Shown one piece after another: positions 18,661 to 28,722 of a DNA stretch of 61,319 nucleotides. Every line of letters begins with the position of its first letter. Position 1 is the first letter of the stretch. Source of the DNA: a virus; the IMG/VR virus record IMGVR_UViG_3300043772_000346, positions 1 through 61,319 of that record; one strand, given 5' to 3'. The position numbers and the translations under genes were made by a program. A model generated the notes under the pieces. The model worked only from the letters and a program-made list of their open reading frames with translations. It had not been told where the DNA came from and did not search any database.

Positions 18661-21600
18661 TTATTTATATTTGTTTAACCAGCCACCTTTGTTATATTTT
18701 TCCCAACCTTTACCCAGATTTTTATATGCAGGTTTAAATGATTTAAAAACCTTTTGTGGATTAAGAATGTTATATTCACTATTATCTCTAAGACCATATA
18801 TACCAAGATCTTCTGCTATTTTAGCAGCCTCAGGACTTAGTCTTCTAAAGTCAGGATTAAGATTCTTAACTGGTTCCATTTGACTAAATGTTTTCCAGTC
18901 AACTATTCTAGGATTTTCAACAAACTCACCTCCATGTATGTATGCATCCCCTCTTCCCATTGCATAGTTTTCAGCATTCTCACTAGCAAGTTTTGGATAA
19001 AATCCTTCTACATCTCTAAGAGGATTTGGAGAACCTTCCATATGCATCCAAGTATTAGGAGTTGCATAGAATCCTCTTGAAGTTGGAGAAGTTGCACTTT
19101 GAATAGGCAATCCTTCTCTAGTTATTCTAATAGCACCTGCGTCTGAAATAACACTAGGACCACCATGATATACAGTTTTAGGTAATTCACTATATGGAAT
19201 TGCTTCAAACTCTGGTGTCATGTATGGAGCTAGTTCTCCTGTTGCTGGTTCCTTATATCCAATGTTATCATAAGGTAAAGTTGTTCCTTTGTAAGGAGCA
19301 GGAATTGGACCTCTTACAACTTGTTCTGAAGCAGTTGGTTTAGGAACTTCTTTATATCTTTTTAACCAATCTTTCTGTAAAACTTTACCTTCAGTTATAG
19401 GTATATCTCTTTGAGCTATTTGACTCCATTCTTTTTTACCATATCTCTTACCCCAGTCAGAAGCTCCTCTTGGTACCTCAGCAATATACCCTTGTCCATA
19501 CTGATCTGCTATATCAAATCTAGGAGTATAGTAAGCTTTACTAAATTGTCTAGTAGTATTAAAGTTACCTATACTAGTAGGAGTTACATTTTGTTTAGCT
19601 CTAAACAGACCACTTTGTAATGCATCTTCCATTCCTTCTTTACCAATACCTCTATACATCATTCCCTCTGTAGGTTTAAATGCATATGGATTTAACTTAT
19701 AAACATTCTTTAAGGCTGTTTGTTCTGTAGCATATTTAGCAGCTGCTTTGGCACCTTTACCAACAAGCTTACTTGCTGCCAATCCACCTTCCATTATCAA
19801 TGCTGCTTCTATAGCATCTTGCATATTCTTAGCTCCCTTACTAGCAGCCATTCTATTTAATGGAGCATTGTCTTCAGCTATTCTTTGTAACTTCTGTTTA
19901 TCAAACTTAGCTTGTTCCCCTTTCTTAGGTGTATATTGAGATAGAGTAGCCTTAGGTTTCTTCATCCTTTCTAATTTCTCCTCAGCTTCTTTCTTCAGTT
20001 TTTTGGTAATGTTCTCACCATCTTGAGCCATTGGATACTCTGTAACCTTTTCACCATCAAACTTATAATCTTGATCAGGATACATCATCTGTGTATCACC
20101 TGTATCAGATATGCCAAGAACAGGATAGTCTACCCCTTGCATTGTAATATTGTTAGATCCTATCTCTGTTATCTTACCTGGATGAGCCCACTGTCCTCTG
20201 TCATCTCTTATTGGTTCACTGTAGTTATCTAACCATCCACCATTTTTCTTTTTATTCAATGTTCTATACATTGCTTCTTGTGGAGATTCAGAAAAGTCAA
20301 CTGTATTTATTATCTCTAGGTTTCTTTTAAACATAGGATCTGATTCATAAATACGTCTTTCTTCTTCTATTGCAGCTTTTCTTAATTGTGATGGAGTTAG
20401 TTTTTTAGCAGGTTCACCACTTTGTTTTGCAAGTTCTTGGTAATCCTTTTCTAGTATTTTCATTCTTCTTTGAATCGCCTTCTCCATATTGTAATTAAAC
20501 CAAGTGTTTGTTATACCACTTGGATCATTTGCACTTGCATCTCTTATTTCTGTTGCCTTTTGATCACCTACTCTAAATACATTAATTTTTTTACCTTTAT
20601 AGTCTTGTGCTTCAGGATTTAATGTATATACATAAGGTTCTTTACTTTCTCCTCTTGTTACCTGTCCATGTTTATATGAATTATAAACCTCAACACTGCC
20701 ATCAGGGTTTGAACCTAATACAATATTAGTATGATCTGGAATACCTTTTTTATTATAGTATTGTATAAAATCTCCTGGATTTAAGTTTCCTTTTTGTATT
20801 ATATCAGTTAACTCATTAAATTCAATAGGTCTTCCTTTTACTTTTTCAAATCCAGCAGCTTTATAGTTTTTATCAAATGTTGGATTATATTCTACTACTT
20901 TACCTTTTGTTCTTGATTCTCTTACACCTTGTTTTTCATTTCCTACACCAGAGAAGTCAACACCTAAATCTTTATAGACATTACATACACCACCTATACA
21001 TGTTAATGATGGATCTATTCCAGACTTTACAGCACTTTCTGATAATTGATATGGAGTGTTAGCTTTAATAGCTTCTATTACTTTCCATGCTGCAGCTTGT
21101 CCTATGTTTTTTTGAGAAGTTGTAATTGGTTTTATTTCCTCTTTCTCATTAGGAATAGTTTTTCCATCTTGACTTATACTCTTAGGTTTGAAGTCTAGTC
21201 CTTCTTGGTAGAATTTCATCTCTTGACCATTCTGAGCACTAGCTTTTGTCTTCTTAGTATACTTACCATTAGCAGGAGCTGAGCCAGCTACACGTGCGTA
21301 CGTGAAGCCTACAGAACCTGGCATAGATCCCCCCATTTGCATATCATCCCACCACTTCAATGGAGAAGGAAGTGATTGTCCTTTCTCTACATATTCATGT
21401 CTCATCTCACCAAACTTCTCAGCTTCTTGCCATGTTTTAAATGGACCACCAAGATGTTCACCTGTCTTCTTATATTCAGCAATAGGATCTTTTAATTTCT
21501 TACCACCTTTAAATGAAGGAATTAAATAAGCTGGTTCTCCTTTTTCTCCACCTATAGACATAGCTAATTCAGTGCTAGGAGTGTTATATGGTATTACATA

Positions 21601-21828
21601 TCCTTCTGGCAATTTAGAACTATTAGGTTGTAAGAATCCACCATTCTGAAATCGCCCACCCCATGCAGGAGAATAGTCCCTACCCTTAATGTTATATCCA
21701 AGTCCTACAAAGTCAGGACCTACAGATACTTGGACATCATTAGGATTAGCTTTCTTGCCATAGTTATCCTTGGTCTTTTTCTTTAAGACTAAGCCTCCTT
21801 GTTCATATTTGTCTAACCAGTTAGCCAT
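18661..21828 (-). CDS. Cargo protein with NlpC/CHAP-like peptidase and two ART-like domains (1055 aa)
   Basis: Residues 270-385 contain TCIGGVCNVYKDLG (C277 or C282 as candidate nucleophile) and PGDFIQYYN..GIPDHTNIVLG (H366), the layout of a papain-like NlpC/P60 or CHAP peptidoglycan hydrolase. Residues 722-825 (MYRGIGKEGM, then FSKAYYTPRFDIADQYG) and 885-1025 (TVYHGG, GFYATPN, ENAENYAMGRGDAYIHGG) resemble two successive ADP-ribosyltransferase-like modules of phage polyvalent proteins. A WLDKY-type motif appears at residues 4-8, 532-536 and 1050-1054. GFTYARVA at 174-181 is identical to a stretch near the capsid N-terminus. Probable injected protein combining local wall lysis with host modification; the ART assignment rests on weak motifs. 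Confidence 0.85.
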   Translation of the reverse strand: MANWLDKYEQGGLVLKKKTKDNYGKKANPNDVQVSVGPDFVGLGYNIKGRDYSPAWGGRFQNGGFLQPNSSKLPEGYVIPYNTPSTELAMSIGGEKGEPAYLIPSFKGGKKLKDPIAEYKKTGEHLGGPFKTWQEAEKFGEMRHEYVEKGQSLPSPLKWWDDMQMGGSMPGSVGFTYARVAGSAPANGKYTKKTKASAQNGQEMKFYQEGLDFKPKSISQDGKTIPNEKEEIKPITTSQKNIGQAAAWKVIEAIKANTPYQLSESAVKSGIDPSLTCIGGVCNVYKDLGVDFSGVGNEKQGVRESRTKGKVVEYNPTFDKNYKAAGFEKVKGRPIEFNELTDIIQKGNLNPGDFIQYYNKKGIPDHTNIVLGSNPDGSVEVYNSYKHGQVTRGESKEPYVYTLNPEAQDYKGKKINVFRVGDQKATEIRDASANDPSGITNTWFNYNMEKAIQRRMKILEKDYQELAKQSGEPAKKLTPSQLRKAAIEEERRIYESDPMFKRNLEIINTVDFSESPQEAMYRTLNKKKNGGWLDNYSEPIRDDRGQWAHPGKITEIGSNNITMQGVDYPVLGISDTGDTQMMYPDQDYKFDGEKVTEYPMAQDGENITKKLKKEAEEKLERMKKPKATLSQYTPKKGEQAKFDKQKLQRIAEDNAPLNRMAASKGAKNMQDAIEAALIMEGGLAASKLVGKGAKAAAKYATEQTALKNVYKLNPYAFKPTEGMMYRGIGKEGMEDALQSGLFRAKQNVTPTSIGNFNTTRQFSKAYYTPRFDIADQYGQGYIAEVPRGASDWGKRYGKKEWSQIAQRDIPITEGKVLQKDWLKRYKEVPKPTASEQVVRGPIPAPYKGTTLPYDNIGYKEPATGELAPYMTPEFEAIPYSELPKTVYHGGPSVISDAGAIRITREGLPIQSATSPTSRGFYATPNTWMHMEGSPNPLRDVEGFYPKLASENAENYAMGRGDAYIHGGEFVENPRIVDWKTFSQMEPVKNLNPDFRRLSPEAAKIAEDLGIYGLRDNSEYNILNPQKVFKSFKPAYKNLGKGWEKYNKGGWLNKYK

Positions 21829-22694
21829 TACTTATAAGAGATTTGAGCAGGTGCAATAATGAATTGAGAAACTATATGTGCTTCAGAGCTATTGTCAAGG
21901 ATGTGTCTTACCTTTAAGTCTTTGGCTCTCAATGGTTCTTTCTTAAATGAACGTTTTCCATAATCCATATTCACTTGATTTACAACCTTATCTACTGATA
22001 AAGACTCACAACTTGTTCTAAACAAAGGTAATGATTTATTCTTAACTAATCCCCAGAATGTATTATATTGATAGAAGTTATCTGACTTAGTATAAGTGAT
22101 AGTCTTGCTAAAGTCATTATATATTGGGTAAGCTAAGTATTGTTTTAGGTTGTTGATTGGCTTTGGTACAAGTTCTAATATACCTGTAGACTGTTGTCCA
22201 TTATATAGAACAGCTTTGTTAAACCATTGATTATCAACCTCTATCTTAGCAGTTTCATTAACCACTCCATCTACAGATGGTATATAGTTATACACCTTAC
22301 TATAATCTTTAACATTCTGAAGTATCTCATCATAGGTTTGATAAGCAAATGGATATTCAATTATGTATGGTTCTACATTACCATAGTATTTGTTATAATG
22401 TATTGTATCATCTAAATGCTTCCATATAGATCCTGTGTTACATACAGTGTAGTCTAAAGCAGCAAGCTGTTCTTTTGTAGCTGTACCAATTGTAACATTA
22501 ATGCTAGTAGAACACTTACCTTTAGATCTTATAATTATTGTAGTAACAGAGTCAGCAACACTAACAGTATATCCATCAATAAGGTCTTGTTTAGTAATGT
22601 CAATGCCCAAGACTGTCCCTAAGTTATCAGAGATATCAAAGGGTCCTGTTCTGCCACCTGAGCAAGTTAATCTTATTATTACTGTTTTAGCCAT
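21828..22694 (-). CDS. Tail-associated structural protein with GPFD-type N-terminal domain (288 aa)
   Basis: The first about 75 residues (hydrophobic strand, GRTGPFDISDN, LIDGYTV, IIIRSKGKCSTSINV) form the same small beta-rich domain seen in the next upstream protein (22705-23139) and in the fibre protein at 32266-32895. The remaining 200 residues are unrelated to those and rich in Tyr and Asn. No enzymatic motif. The stop overlaps the next gene start (TAATG). Its position between the long tail protein and the cargo genes suggests a tail accessory or adhesin; function otherwise unknown. Confidence 0.85.
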   Translation of the reverse strand: MAKTVIIRLTCSGGRTGPFDISDNLGTVLGIDITKQDLIDGYTVSVADSVTTIIIRSKGKCSTSINVTIGTATKEQLAALDYTVCNTGSIWKHLDDTIHYNKYYGNVEPYIIEYPFAYQTYDEILQNVKDYSKVYNYIPSVDGVVNETAKIEVDNQWFNKAVLYNGQQSTGILELVPKPINNLKQYLAYPIYNDFSKTITYTKSDNFYQYNTFWGLVKNKSLPLFRTSCESLSVDKVVNQVNMDYGKRSFKKEPLRAKDLKVRHILDNSSEAHIVSQFIIAPAQISYK

Positions 22695-22704
22695 TTATAT
22701 TATT

Positions 22705-23139
22705 TTAAACGCAAGGACAACTTGAAGCAGATAAAGTATTGTTAATTGTTAAACTTGGATAGGCAATAGTCATGGCTGATAGTAATCCTTGAGCAACATA
22801 TTGATAACAGTTTGCTGTAGGTGTATTAGTATCTTGTACATTTCCTGTTGTTATTAATCCTATCTTATAATACTCATCTCCTGTATCACATCTTGTATAT
22901 ACAAATATGTAAGGATCATCAAGAGGCATGTCTACATAATTAACACACGCTCCTGTAGATTTAACTCTACAGATTGTTGTAAAATCAGGAACAGCACTTG
23001 ATAAATATCCTGCAAGCAAAGACGCTTTAGGAACTGCTAATGCAAATGCTACAGCATAAGTGTCTGCATCTGAAAAAAGATCAAAAGGACCAGTGTTTGC
23101 TCCTGCAAAATTTAAACTTATTGTTGCTGAAAATGGCAT
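22705..23139 (-). CDS. Small tail structural protein, GPFD-type domain (144 aa)
   Basis: Residues 1-70 (FAGANTGPFDLFSDADTY, LLAGYLS, CRVKSTGACVNYVDM) match the domain at the start of two other proteins in this window, so these are paralogous modules. The C-terminal half is short, Thr/Asn-rich and ends in a Cys-Pro-Cys sequence. No signal peptide or catalytic site is seen. It lies 21 nt after the long tail protein and 10 nt before the 288-residue relative, in the same operon. Probably a small virion decoration or tail-tip component. Confidence 0.85.
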   Translation of the reverse strand: MPFSATISLNFAGANTGPFDLFSDADTYAVAFALAVPKASLLAGYLSSAVPDFTTICRVKSTGACVNYVDMPLDDPYIFVYTRCDTGDEYYKIGLITTGNVQDTNTPTANCYQYVAQGLLSAMTIAYPSLTINNTLSASSCPCV

Positions 23140-23160
23140 ATTATTTTATTTTATATTATT

Positions 23161-26100
23161 TTAACATTCATACCCAATGAAAGTTACATATACATTATCA
23201 GAAGATGCAATACATTGACCTGATACTGATGGAAGACTTCCCATTCCAACAGAAGTTGAACCAACTCCTGCATTGTTACCATTGAGTATTGTAACATATA
23301 CAGTGATATCACCATATGTACTAGTGGACACAACTACTTCTATTATAGTATCTACATTTACATTACCACTAAGAGTAACTGAGGAATCTATATAAATCTC
23401 TCCTAATATATCAGAAGCACTTGCACCAAGGTTAGTTACAGTTCTTGCAACAGGTGCTGCAGTTGTAGTGGTAGTAGTAGTAGAAGAAGTACTAGTTGTA
23501 GTTGTACATACAATACATGTTCCTACATCGAATGTAGCAATTCCAGATGTATTAGGATCATTGATTGTTGCAGCTCTATAGCTATTACCAGTGCGAACCC
23601 ATACTGGTACACCAGCTGGTGATAGTACAAACTCATCACATTGAATTGCAGTTGCAGAACAGAATGGTGGATCAGTCAATATTACATTTGTCATTGTTAA
23701 AGCAGTACCACAAGCATCATCAGGACCTGCTGAACTATATCTATAAAGAGATGGTTGTGGTGTAGTGGTAGTGCTAGTTGTAGGAGTAGGAGTTGTTGTA
23801 CTTGTTGTAGTAACAGATACACGTATAAATTCTCCTGCTGTTAATCTACAATCAGGTTCTGTTGTAAAAGATCCTGGAATTAATATACAGTCAAAAGGCA
23901 CAGCAGTTGTGGTAGTAGTAGTGGTACTAGTAGAAGTAGATGTAGATGTTGTTGTAGTGGTAGTGGTTTGTTGTGAAGCTGTTCCTCCTAAAAGACAAGG
24001 ATATCCTACCACTACAGCTGTACCAGTTAGGTTACAGTATATAATTCTTGTTGTTGTTGTAGTTGTGGTTGGAGAAGGTATTGGTACAACTGCCACTGCT
24101 GTGACATCACAACCTTCATTTAATCCAGAATAGAAGAAGCTGTTTTCTCCTATATAGAAGTTAGGAAGATATGTATGAAAACTCACCCAACTCTTTGTAT
24201 TGAAGTTAAATGAAACAGTCCATGATTTGTTACAGAAGTATTCAAGATCTGTCACCTCGATATATTTCTTAACTACAAGATCACCAGCTACTGGTTGGTC
24301 AACATAAAACTGTTTAACCACCTCATCATAAAATACCTCTTTACCTGGTTGTGGAACATAGTCTAACTTAGTAATTATTACTCTTTCAAATACACTATCA
24401 TACACACCATGAATACCAATATTCTTGAAATGATTATCTGTGTTAACTGTTGGGAAGTATCTTAGTATTTCAAATGCTAAATGATTTGTAAAGAATCTAT
24501 TAAGACCAGAACCAAATCCTGAAATATCAGTTGCTTGTGTTCCTTGAATTAAAAATACTTGACATCTCTTAGCATCAATAGTTATCTGCCCTTGAGGTAT
24601 CTTAAGCAACATCTTATTTTGACAACCAACATATCCAAGATCTGTTTCAGCGTAATCTATAGGAGGTGGTTCAACACTGCTGAATAATGAAGGATTACCT
24701 AAATAAGCTGCTTGAGGATTACTTGTATTCAATGTTAACATGTTACCATATAACAATGTCTTGTTCTCAAATCTAGCTAGTGTAGCTCTGTTCTGAATAC
24801 CATCTAAAGATATAAGATTACCATAGTTTTGAGGGAAATCAAAGAAGCTCACTGGACGATATATCAACCAGCTATTTATTCTATTGTCAGAATAACTTTC
24901 TTGTCTATCAGAGTATATTGCTCTGAATGGAAAGTTTTTATAACATAATTGCTGTATCCAATCTGCAGGCAAGTGAGAGAAGAAGTTCTCTACATTCTGC
25001 TTAGAGAAGGTTGTATTGTAATAATATGTATTATCAAGAGCAATAGGAACTCTACTTTCTTGGAACCAAGTATCAGGGATACCTGAACTTACATGTGGAT
25101 AGAAGTCACCTTCTAAGTTATTGAATGCCTGACGTAAGTCTACATTAATAGAACTCTCTACATAATAGTAAGGAATACCATAAGCAAACAAGTACATCTT
25201 ACCATCATACACATAATTCAAAGAACCAGCTATTACTGTTCCTGGAGCAGGTGTAGTTGTAGAAGTTGTTGTACCACTGTCAGCAATATCATCATTAGGA
25301 CAATCAAGATAATGTGCTTTGGTAGAGATTATATTCTTCATTACAGTAGAGCCTACAGTAAAATCAGACAAGATAGATCTTGCTGAATACCAATATTGTG
25401 GGTAAGCTACATTACCTATCTCATCATAATATATATCAGAATCATCAGGAGCATTCACTCTATTATCAATAAAGAATGGAAGTTTTGTTTTAAATCCAAA
25501 CTTACCAATATATGTATCACCACCAAATATTACTTCAGGATCATTAGCAGATATTGCACTGAATATTCTTTGGAATCCTGTGTCAATAGTTTGATATGAA
25601 TATATCTGTCCCCATTGAGCATTATTAATAGCCTTTATAGAACCATAGTAAGATACTACTTTGATATCTCTCTGAGCTTCAGGACTAGCACAGTTTTCTG
25701 CTTCTGAAATTGTAAATCTTGAAGTGTCACTAATTTGACTTACACCTGCTACAACAAGAGAAGGGGTGTCATTAGGATATGGCAAAGGTGATACAGGTAT
25801 TCCATTTCTAACATCAATAGTTTTAACATAAACTGAAGACTCTCTGTTCCAGTTATTAAGATCATAATTATCACCTACGTTCTGTACACCTGGAAATACG
25901 TATTGAGCTAGATCAAGTTGTCTTTGTTTAATTCCTTGATTATTAGAAATATCTGCACTATAATCATAACTAGATATAGAGTTAAATGAATATGCAAAGT
26001 TTTGTCTACTAATACCATTGATATAAATCTGTAAGTAAGTTTGATATGCTGTAAAGAATGCTGTAGGACTAAATCCCCCAAGATCAGCTATTCTCTTACT

Positions 26101-28722
26101 AGAGGTTAAAGCATCAACTTGTGTTTGTTCAGTGATAAGCTTATACATAGCATGTTTCTGCACTTCAACAAAATGAGCTCTTCCTCCACCAAATAATACA
26201 CTCTCTAACTTAAGAACATTACCTAGTGTAGGTTGTCCAAAAGAAGTCTCTGGAGAATTAAATACTTGTCTGTAAGCAGACTCAGGATTATTAAATCCAT
26301 CTAATTTATTAGGATAACAATTTAAGTTTTCACTTGTGTTGCTAGCTACTATTTTATAATTACTTAGTCCTGATGTTCTTACAGGGAAAGTGGTAGAGTT
26401 AAATGTTTTAACGTTGTTACCACCTACAACACTACCTACTGTTATACTTTGTAATGCTCCTGTAACTGGATCTGTATAATTAAATGTAACAGAACTAACA
26501 GCTGAATTATTTGTAATTGTATAAGTAGTAGTTGTAGTATTTGTAAATGTTGCAGAACCACTATTTACAACAGGAAGTGTGATAGAACATATTTCAGTGG
26601 TACTGCTAGTAAAAGCTTGTGTATCTACTTCTCCTGTAAAACAGTTTGTGTATTGTAAGATACCAGGAGTTGTCACTGATACAGAGAACGTATCACATTG
26701 AGAGTTGTAAGCATTGTTTCTCTCAAGTAAGAATGGATCTTCACTTAAGTCATTGTATGGATAGTTAGGATAGTAGTAGTATGTAGCATTAGGATCAGCA
26801 GGATCTTCTCTAGTGTATTTACCTACATTTCTAAGAATACCTTTAGCAATAATAGATTTGTTTGTACTTCTATTACCTCTTACTATTTTAAATCCAGCAA
26901 TAGATGCCTTCTCTTCATTTGTTAAACTAGAGCTTTGAATAGCAAATGCCACTTGTTGTACATCTATCTTCACACCTATTGGATAGATAGCATTGGCAAC
27001 TTGCATTACAGGTTCTATCTGACCTCCATTATATACAATGCTTGGACTCTCAAAGTAAGGACTTACAAGAACATCAGGAAATTTATGGTGTCTAATTGGT
27101 TTACCAGCTAAGTCTCCCCATACATCTACGTTACATGGATACTCCTCAGTAGACTCCCAATATGCAAAGTCTCCAGATTGATAAGGGTATGCCTCTCCTA
27201 TCTTCCTAGTATTGTCTGTAGGAACAGGATACGTTGTAGATACACTGGCTGTATTATATATTTTCCAATTAGGACTATATTTATAAAGTGTAACAGGTTC
27301 AACATTAGTAGCAGTACCTATGAAGTCAGGAGTTGCATTAGGACCAGTTTCATAAATAGGAGTTAAATCATTAGAAATTGGTGATCTACCAGGAATATGA
27401 AAACCATCTGTTTGCTTACCATTGGTTAATAAGAATACAATTTCAAATGCATAAACCTCATCTCTTAAATATCCTCTTAAGTTGGAAGTATAAAAACCAT
27501 CAGCATAGGTGTTACCAGCTGGCAGTTTATATGTCTCCCATTGAAGTTGTACTTGATTAGCAACGCTTTGATAGTTGATTCTATCAATAGAAGTTAAGTT
27601 GTCCCAAACAATAACATCTTGTACGTTTGTTACATCTTGAGCAATCTCATAATAAGGAAACTTTTCAAGAACATCTGCAAGACTCAAAGGAATCTGAGTT
27701 GTGTTCTGTCCTGTATAAGTTATACTTGTAGACTTTTCTTCAATGTTATATGTTCCCACTAATTCTACAGTGGTACCATTATTAATGGTCTTTATAACAG
27801 CTAAGTTAAAGTATTGGAAGTATCCTGTAACATCTAAGTTAGTAATATTTAATACAATAGATTCACCTACAGAATATTGAAAATCAGGAGTTGTTATTTC
27901 TGTATTAGCAATAGATGTAGGATTAGTTATAGAGAAGTAGGATGTATAAGCATCTCCTGAAGCATTACCATATTGAATAGCAAATTGATAAGTACCAGCT
28001 CTCAAATCTCCTCCTACAACAATTTCAGCAACTTCTATATTAGGAATTTGAAAGTTAGGTTGTACATCTAACTTATTACAATCAAGAACTCCTTGTCCAT
28101 CTACTACTAGAATAGTTGGATCACAAGTATTACCTCCTTCATATGAAAAAACATATGGAACTTGCTCAATGTTAATATATCTTCTTGGATTTAATCCATC
28201 AGTCCAATAAACCTCAGTGGTACAGTTTGTAATCTTATGTACAGCCTTGTGTATTGGATAGTTTATATCAAAGTTTAAACATTCTGAGTTAGCACAAACT
28301 GTTAAGTCTGTATCAGGAATAGGAGTACAAAGTGTGCGATATACACAATCATTGTTATCCATATATCCTATCTCACTTCCTCCTGTTTGAGGATTCGCTA
28401 AGAAGAATATGTGTTTGTTTTTCTCTTGTATGAAATGAGTTCCAATAAGCTGAAAGCCTTCAGGAAACTCTAAGCAAGCTTCATTACTTGGCTCATTCTG
28501 ATAGCTTACAGAATTAGCGTCAAAGTTTTCTAATGCTGCGTTTAGAGCATAAGAAAGCTTACCCTTCTGTATTTGATTTACAGAAGAGTCCATGTCTAAT
28601 CCAACTCTGCCAAGATTAAATTCTTGTCTTACGTTAGATGTTCCTTGATTATCTATTCCATCCTCTGCCATATCTTGAGCTTCTATTTGGTAATTCATAT
28701 TGTCCAAAGCGTTGTAAGTCAT
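23161..28722 (-). CDS. Long tail (muzzle-like) protein with Thr-linked C-terminal domains (1853 aa)
   Basis: The first about 1500 residues are Tyr/Asn-rich beta structure with few charged helices, as in the very long tail proteins of crAss-like phages (the muzzle/tail-tube protein next to the stabilisation protein). From about residue 1149 on, poly-Thr/Ser linkers interrupt it (around 1149, 1551, 1584-1606, 1638-1654 and 1739-1754), separating small Cys-containing domains that look like exchangeable decorations. The start at 28722 overlaps the preceding gene by 74 nt; Met18 (28671) would cut the overlap to 23 nt and is a possible alternative. Likely forms the distal tail barrel and host contact point (inference from position and composition). 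Confidence 0.88.
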   Translation of the reverse strand: MTYNALDNMNYQIEAQDMAEDGIDNQGTSNVRQEFNLGRVGLDMDSSVNQIQKGKLSYALNAALENFDANSVSYQNEPSNEACLEFPEGFQLIGTHFIQEKNKHIFFLANPQTGGSEIGYMDNNDCVYRTLCTPIPDTDLTVCANSECLNFDINYPIHKAVHKITNCTTEVYWTDGLNPRRYINIEQVPYVFSYEGGNTCDPTILVVDGQGVLDCNKLDVQPNFQIPNIEVAEIVVGGDLRAGTYQFAIQYGNASGDAYTSYFSITNPTSIANTEITTPDFQYSVGESIVLNITNLDVTGYFQYFNLAVIKTINNGTTVELVGTYNIEEKSTSITYTGQNTTQIPLSLADVLEKFPYYEIAQDVTNVQDVIVWDNLTSIDRINYQSVANQVQLQWETYKLPAGNTYADGFYTSNLRGYLRDEVYAFEIVFLLTNGKQTDGFHIPGRSPISNDLTPIYETGPNATPDFIGTATNVEPVTLYKYSPNWKIYNTASVSTTYPVPTDNTRKIGEAYPYQSGDFAYWESTEEYPCNVDVWGDLAGKPIRHHKFPDVLVSPYFESPSIVYNGGQIEPVMQVANAIYPIGVKIDVQQVAFAIQSSSLTNEEKASIAGFKIVRGNRSTNKSIIAKGILRNVGKYTREDPADPNATYYYYPNYPYNDLSEDPFLLERNNAYNSQCDTFSVSVTTPGILQYTNCFTGEVDTQAFTSSTTEICSITLPVVNSGSATFTNTTTTTYTITNNSAVSSVTFNYTDPVTGALQSITVGSVVGGNNVKTFNSTTFPVRTSGLSNYKIVASNTSENLNCYPNKLDGFNNPESAYRQVFNSPETSFGQPTLGNVLKLESVLFGGGRAHFVEVQKHAMYKLITEQTQVDALTSSKRIADLGGFSPTAFFTAYQTYLQIYINGISRQNFAYSFNSISSYDYSADISNNQGIKQRQLDLAQYVFPGVQNVGDNYDLNNWNRESSVYVKTIDVRNGIPVSPLPYPNDTPSLVVAGVSQISDTSRFTISEAENCASPEAQRDIKVVSYYGSIKAINNAQWGQIYSYQTIDTGFQRIFSAISANDPEVIFGGDTYIGKFGFKTKLPFFIDNRVNAPDDSDIYYDEIGNVAYPQYWYSARSILSDFTVGSTVMKNIISTKAHYLDCPNDDIADSGTTTSTTTPAPGTVIAGSLNYVYDGKMYLFAYGIPYYYVESSINVDLRQAFNNLEGDFYPHVSSGIPDTWFQESRVPIALDNTYYYNTTFSKQNVENFFSHLPADWIQQLCYKNFPFRAIYSDRQESYSDNRINSWLIYRPVSFFDFPQNYGNLISLDGIQNRATLARFENKTLLYGNMLTLNTSNPQAAYLGNPSLFSSVEPPPIDYAETDLGYVGCQNKMLLKIPQGQITIDAKRCQVFLIQGTQATDISGFGSGLNRFFTNHLAFEILRYFPTVNTDNHFKNIGIHGVYDSVFERVIITKLDYVPQPGKEVFYDEVVKQFYVDQPVAGDLVVKKYIEVTDLEYFCNKSWTVSFNFNTKSWVSFHTYLPNFYIGENSFFYSGLNEGCDVTAVAVVPIPSPTTTTTTTRIIYCNLTGTAVVVGYPCLLGGTASQQTTTTTTTSTSTSTSTTTTTTTAVPFDCILIPGSFTTEPDCRLTAGEFIRVSVTTTSTTTPTPTTSTTTTPQPSLYRYSSAGPDDACGTALTMTNVILTDPPFCSATAIQCDEFVLSPAGVPVWVRTGNSYRAATINDPNTSGIATFDVGTCIVCTTTTSTSSTTTTTTTAAPVARTVTNLGASASDILGEIYIDSSVTLSGNVNVDTIIEVVVSTSTYGDITVYVTILNGNNAGVGSTSVGMGSLPSVSGQCIASSDNVYVTFIGYEC
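23461..24070 (-). repeat. Cluster of Thr/Ser-codon (ACN/AGY) low-complexity tracts
   Basis: Tracts at about 23461-23506, 23761-23810, 23905-23972 and 24047-24070 are runs of ACA/ACT/ACC with AGT codons, reading as GTA/GTT/GTG repeats on the plus strand. They encode poly-Thr/Ser linkers between small domains of the long tail protein. Similar tracts occur at 25252-25277 in the same gene and in four other genes. Confidence 0.85.

Noticed and set aside
23765-24133. Val-rich 122-residue frame on the plus strand
   Set aside because: It is the reverse-complement reading of the Thr/Ser-codon tracts of the long tail gene.
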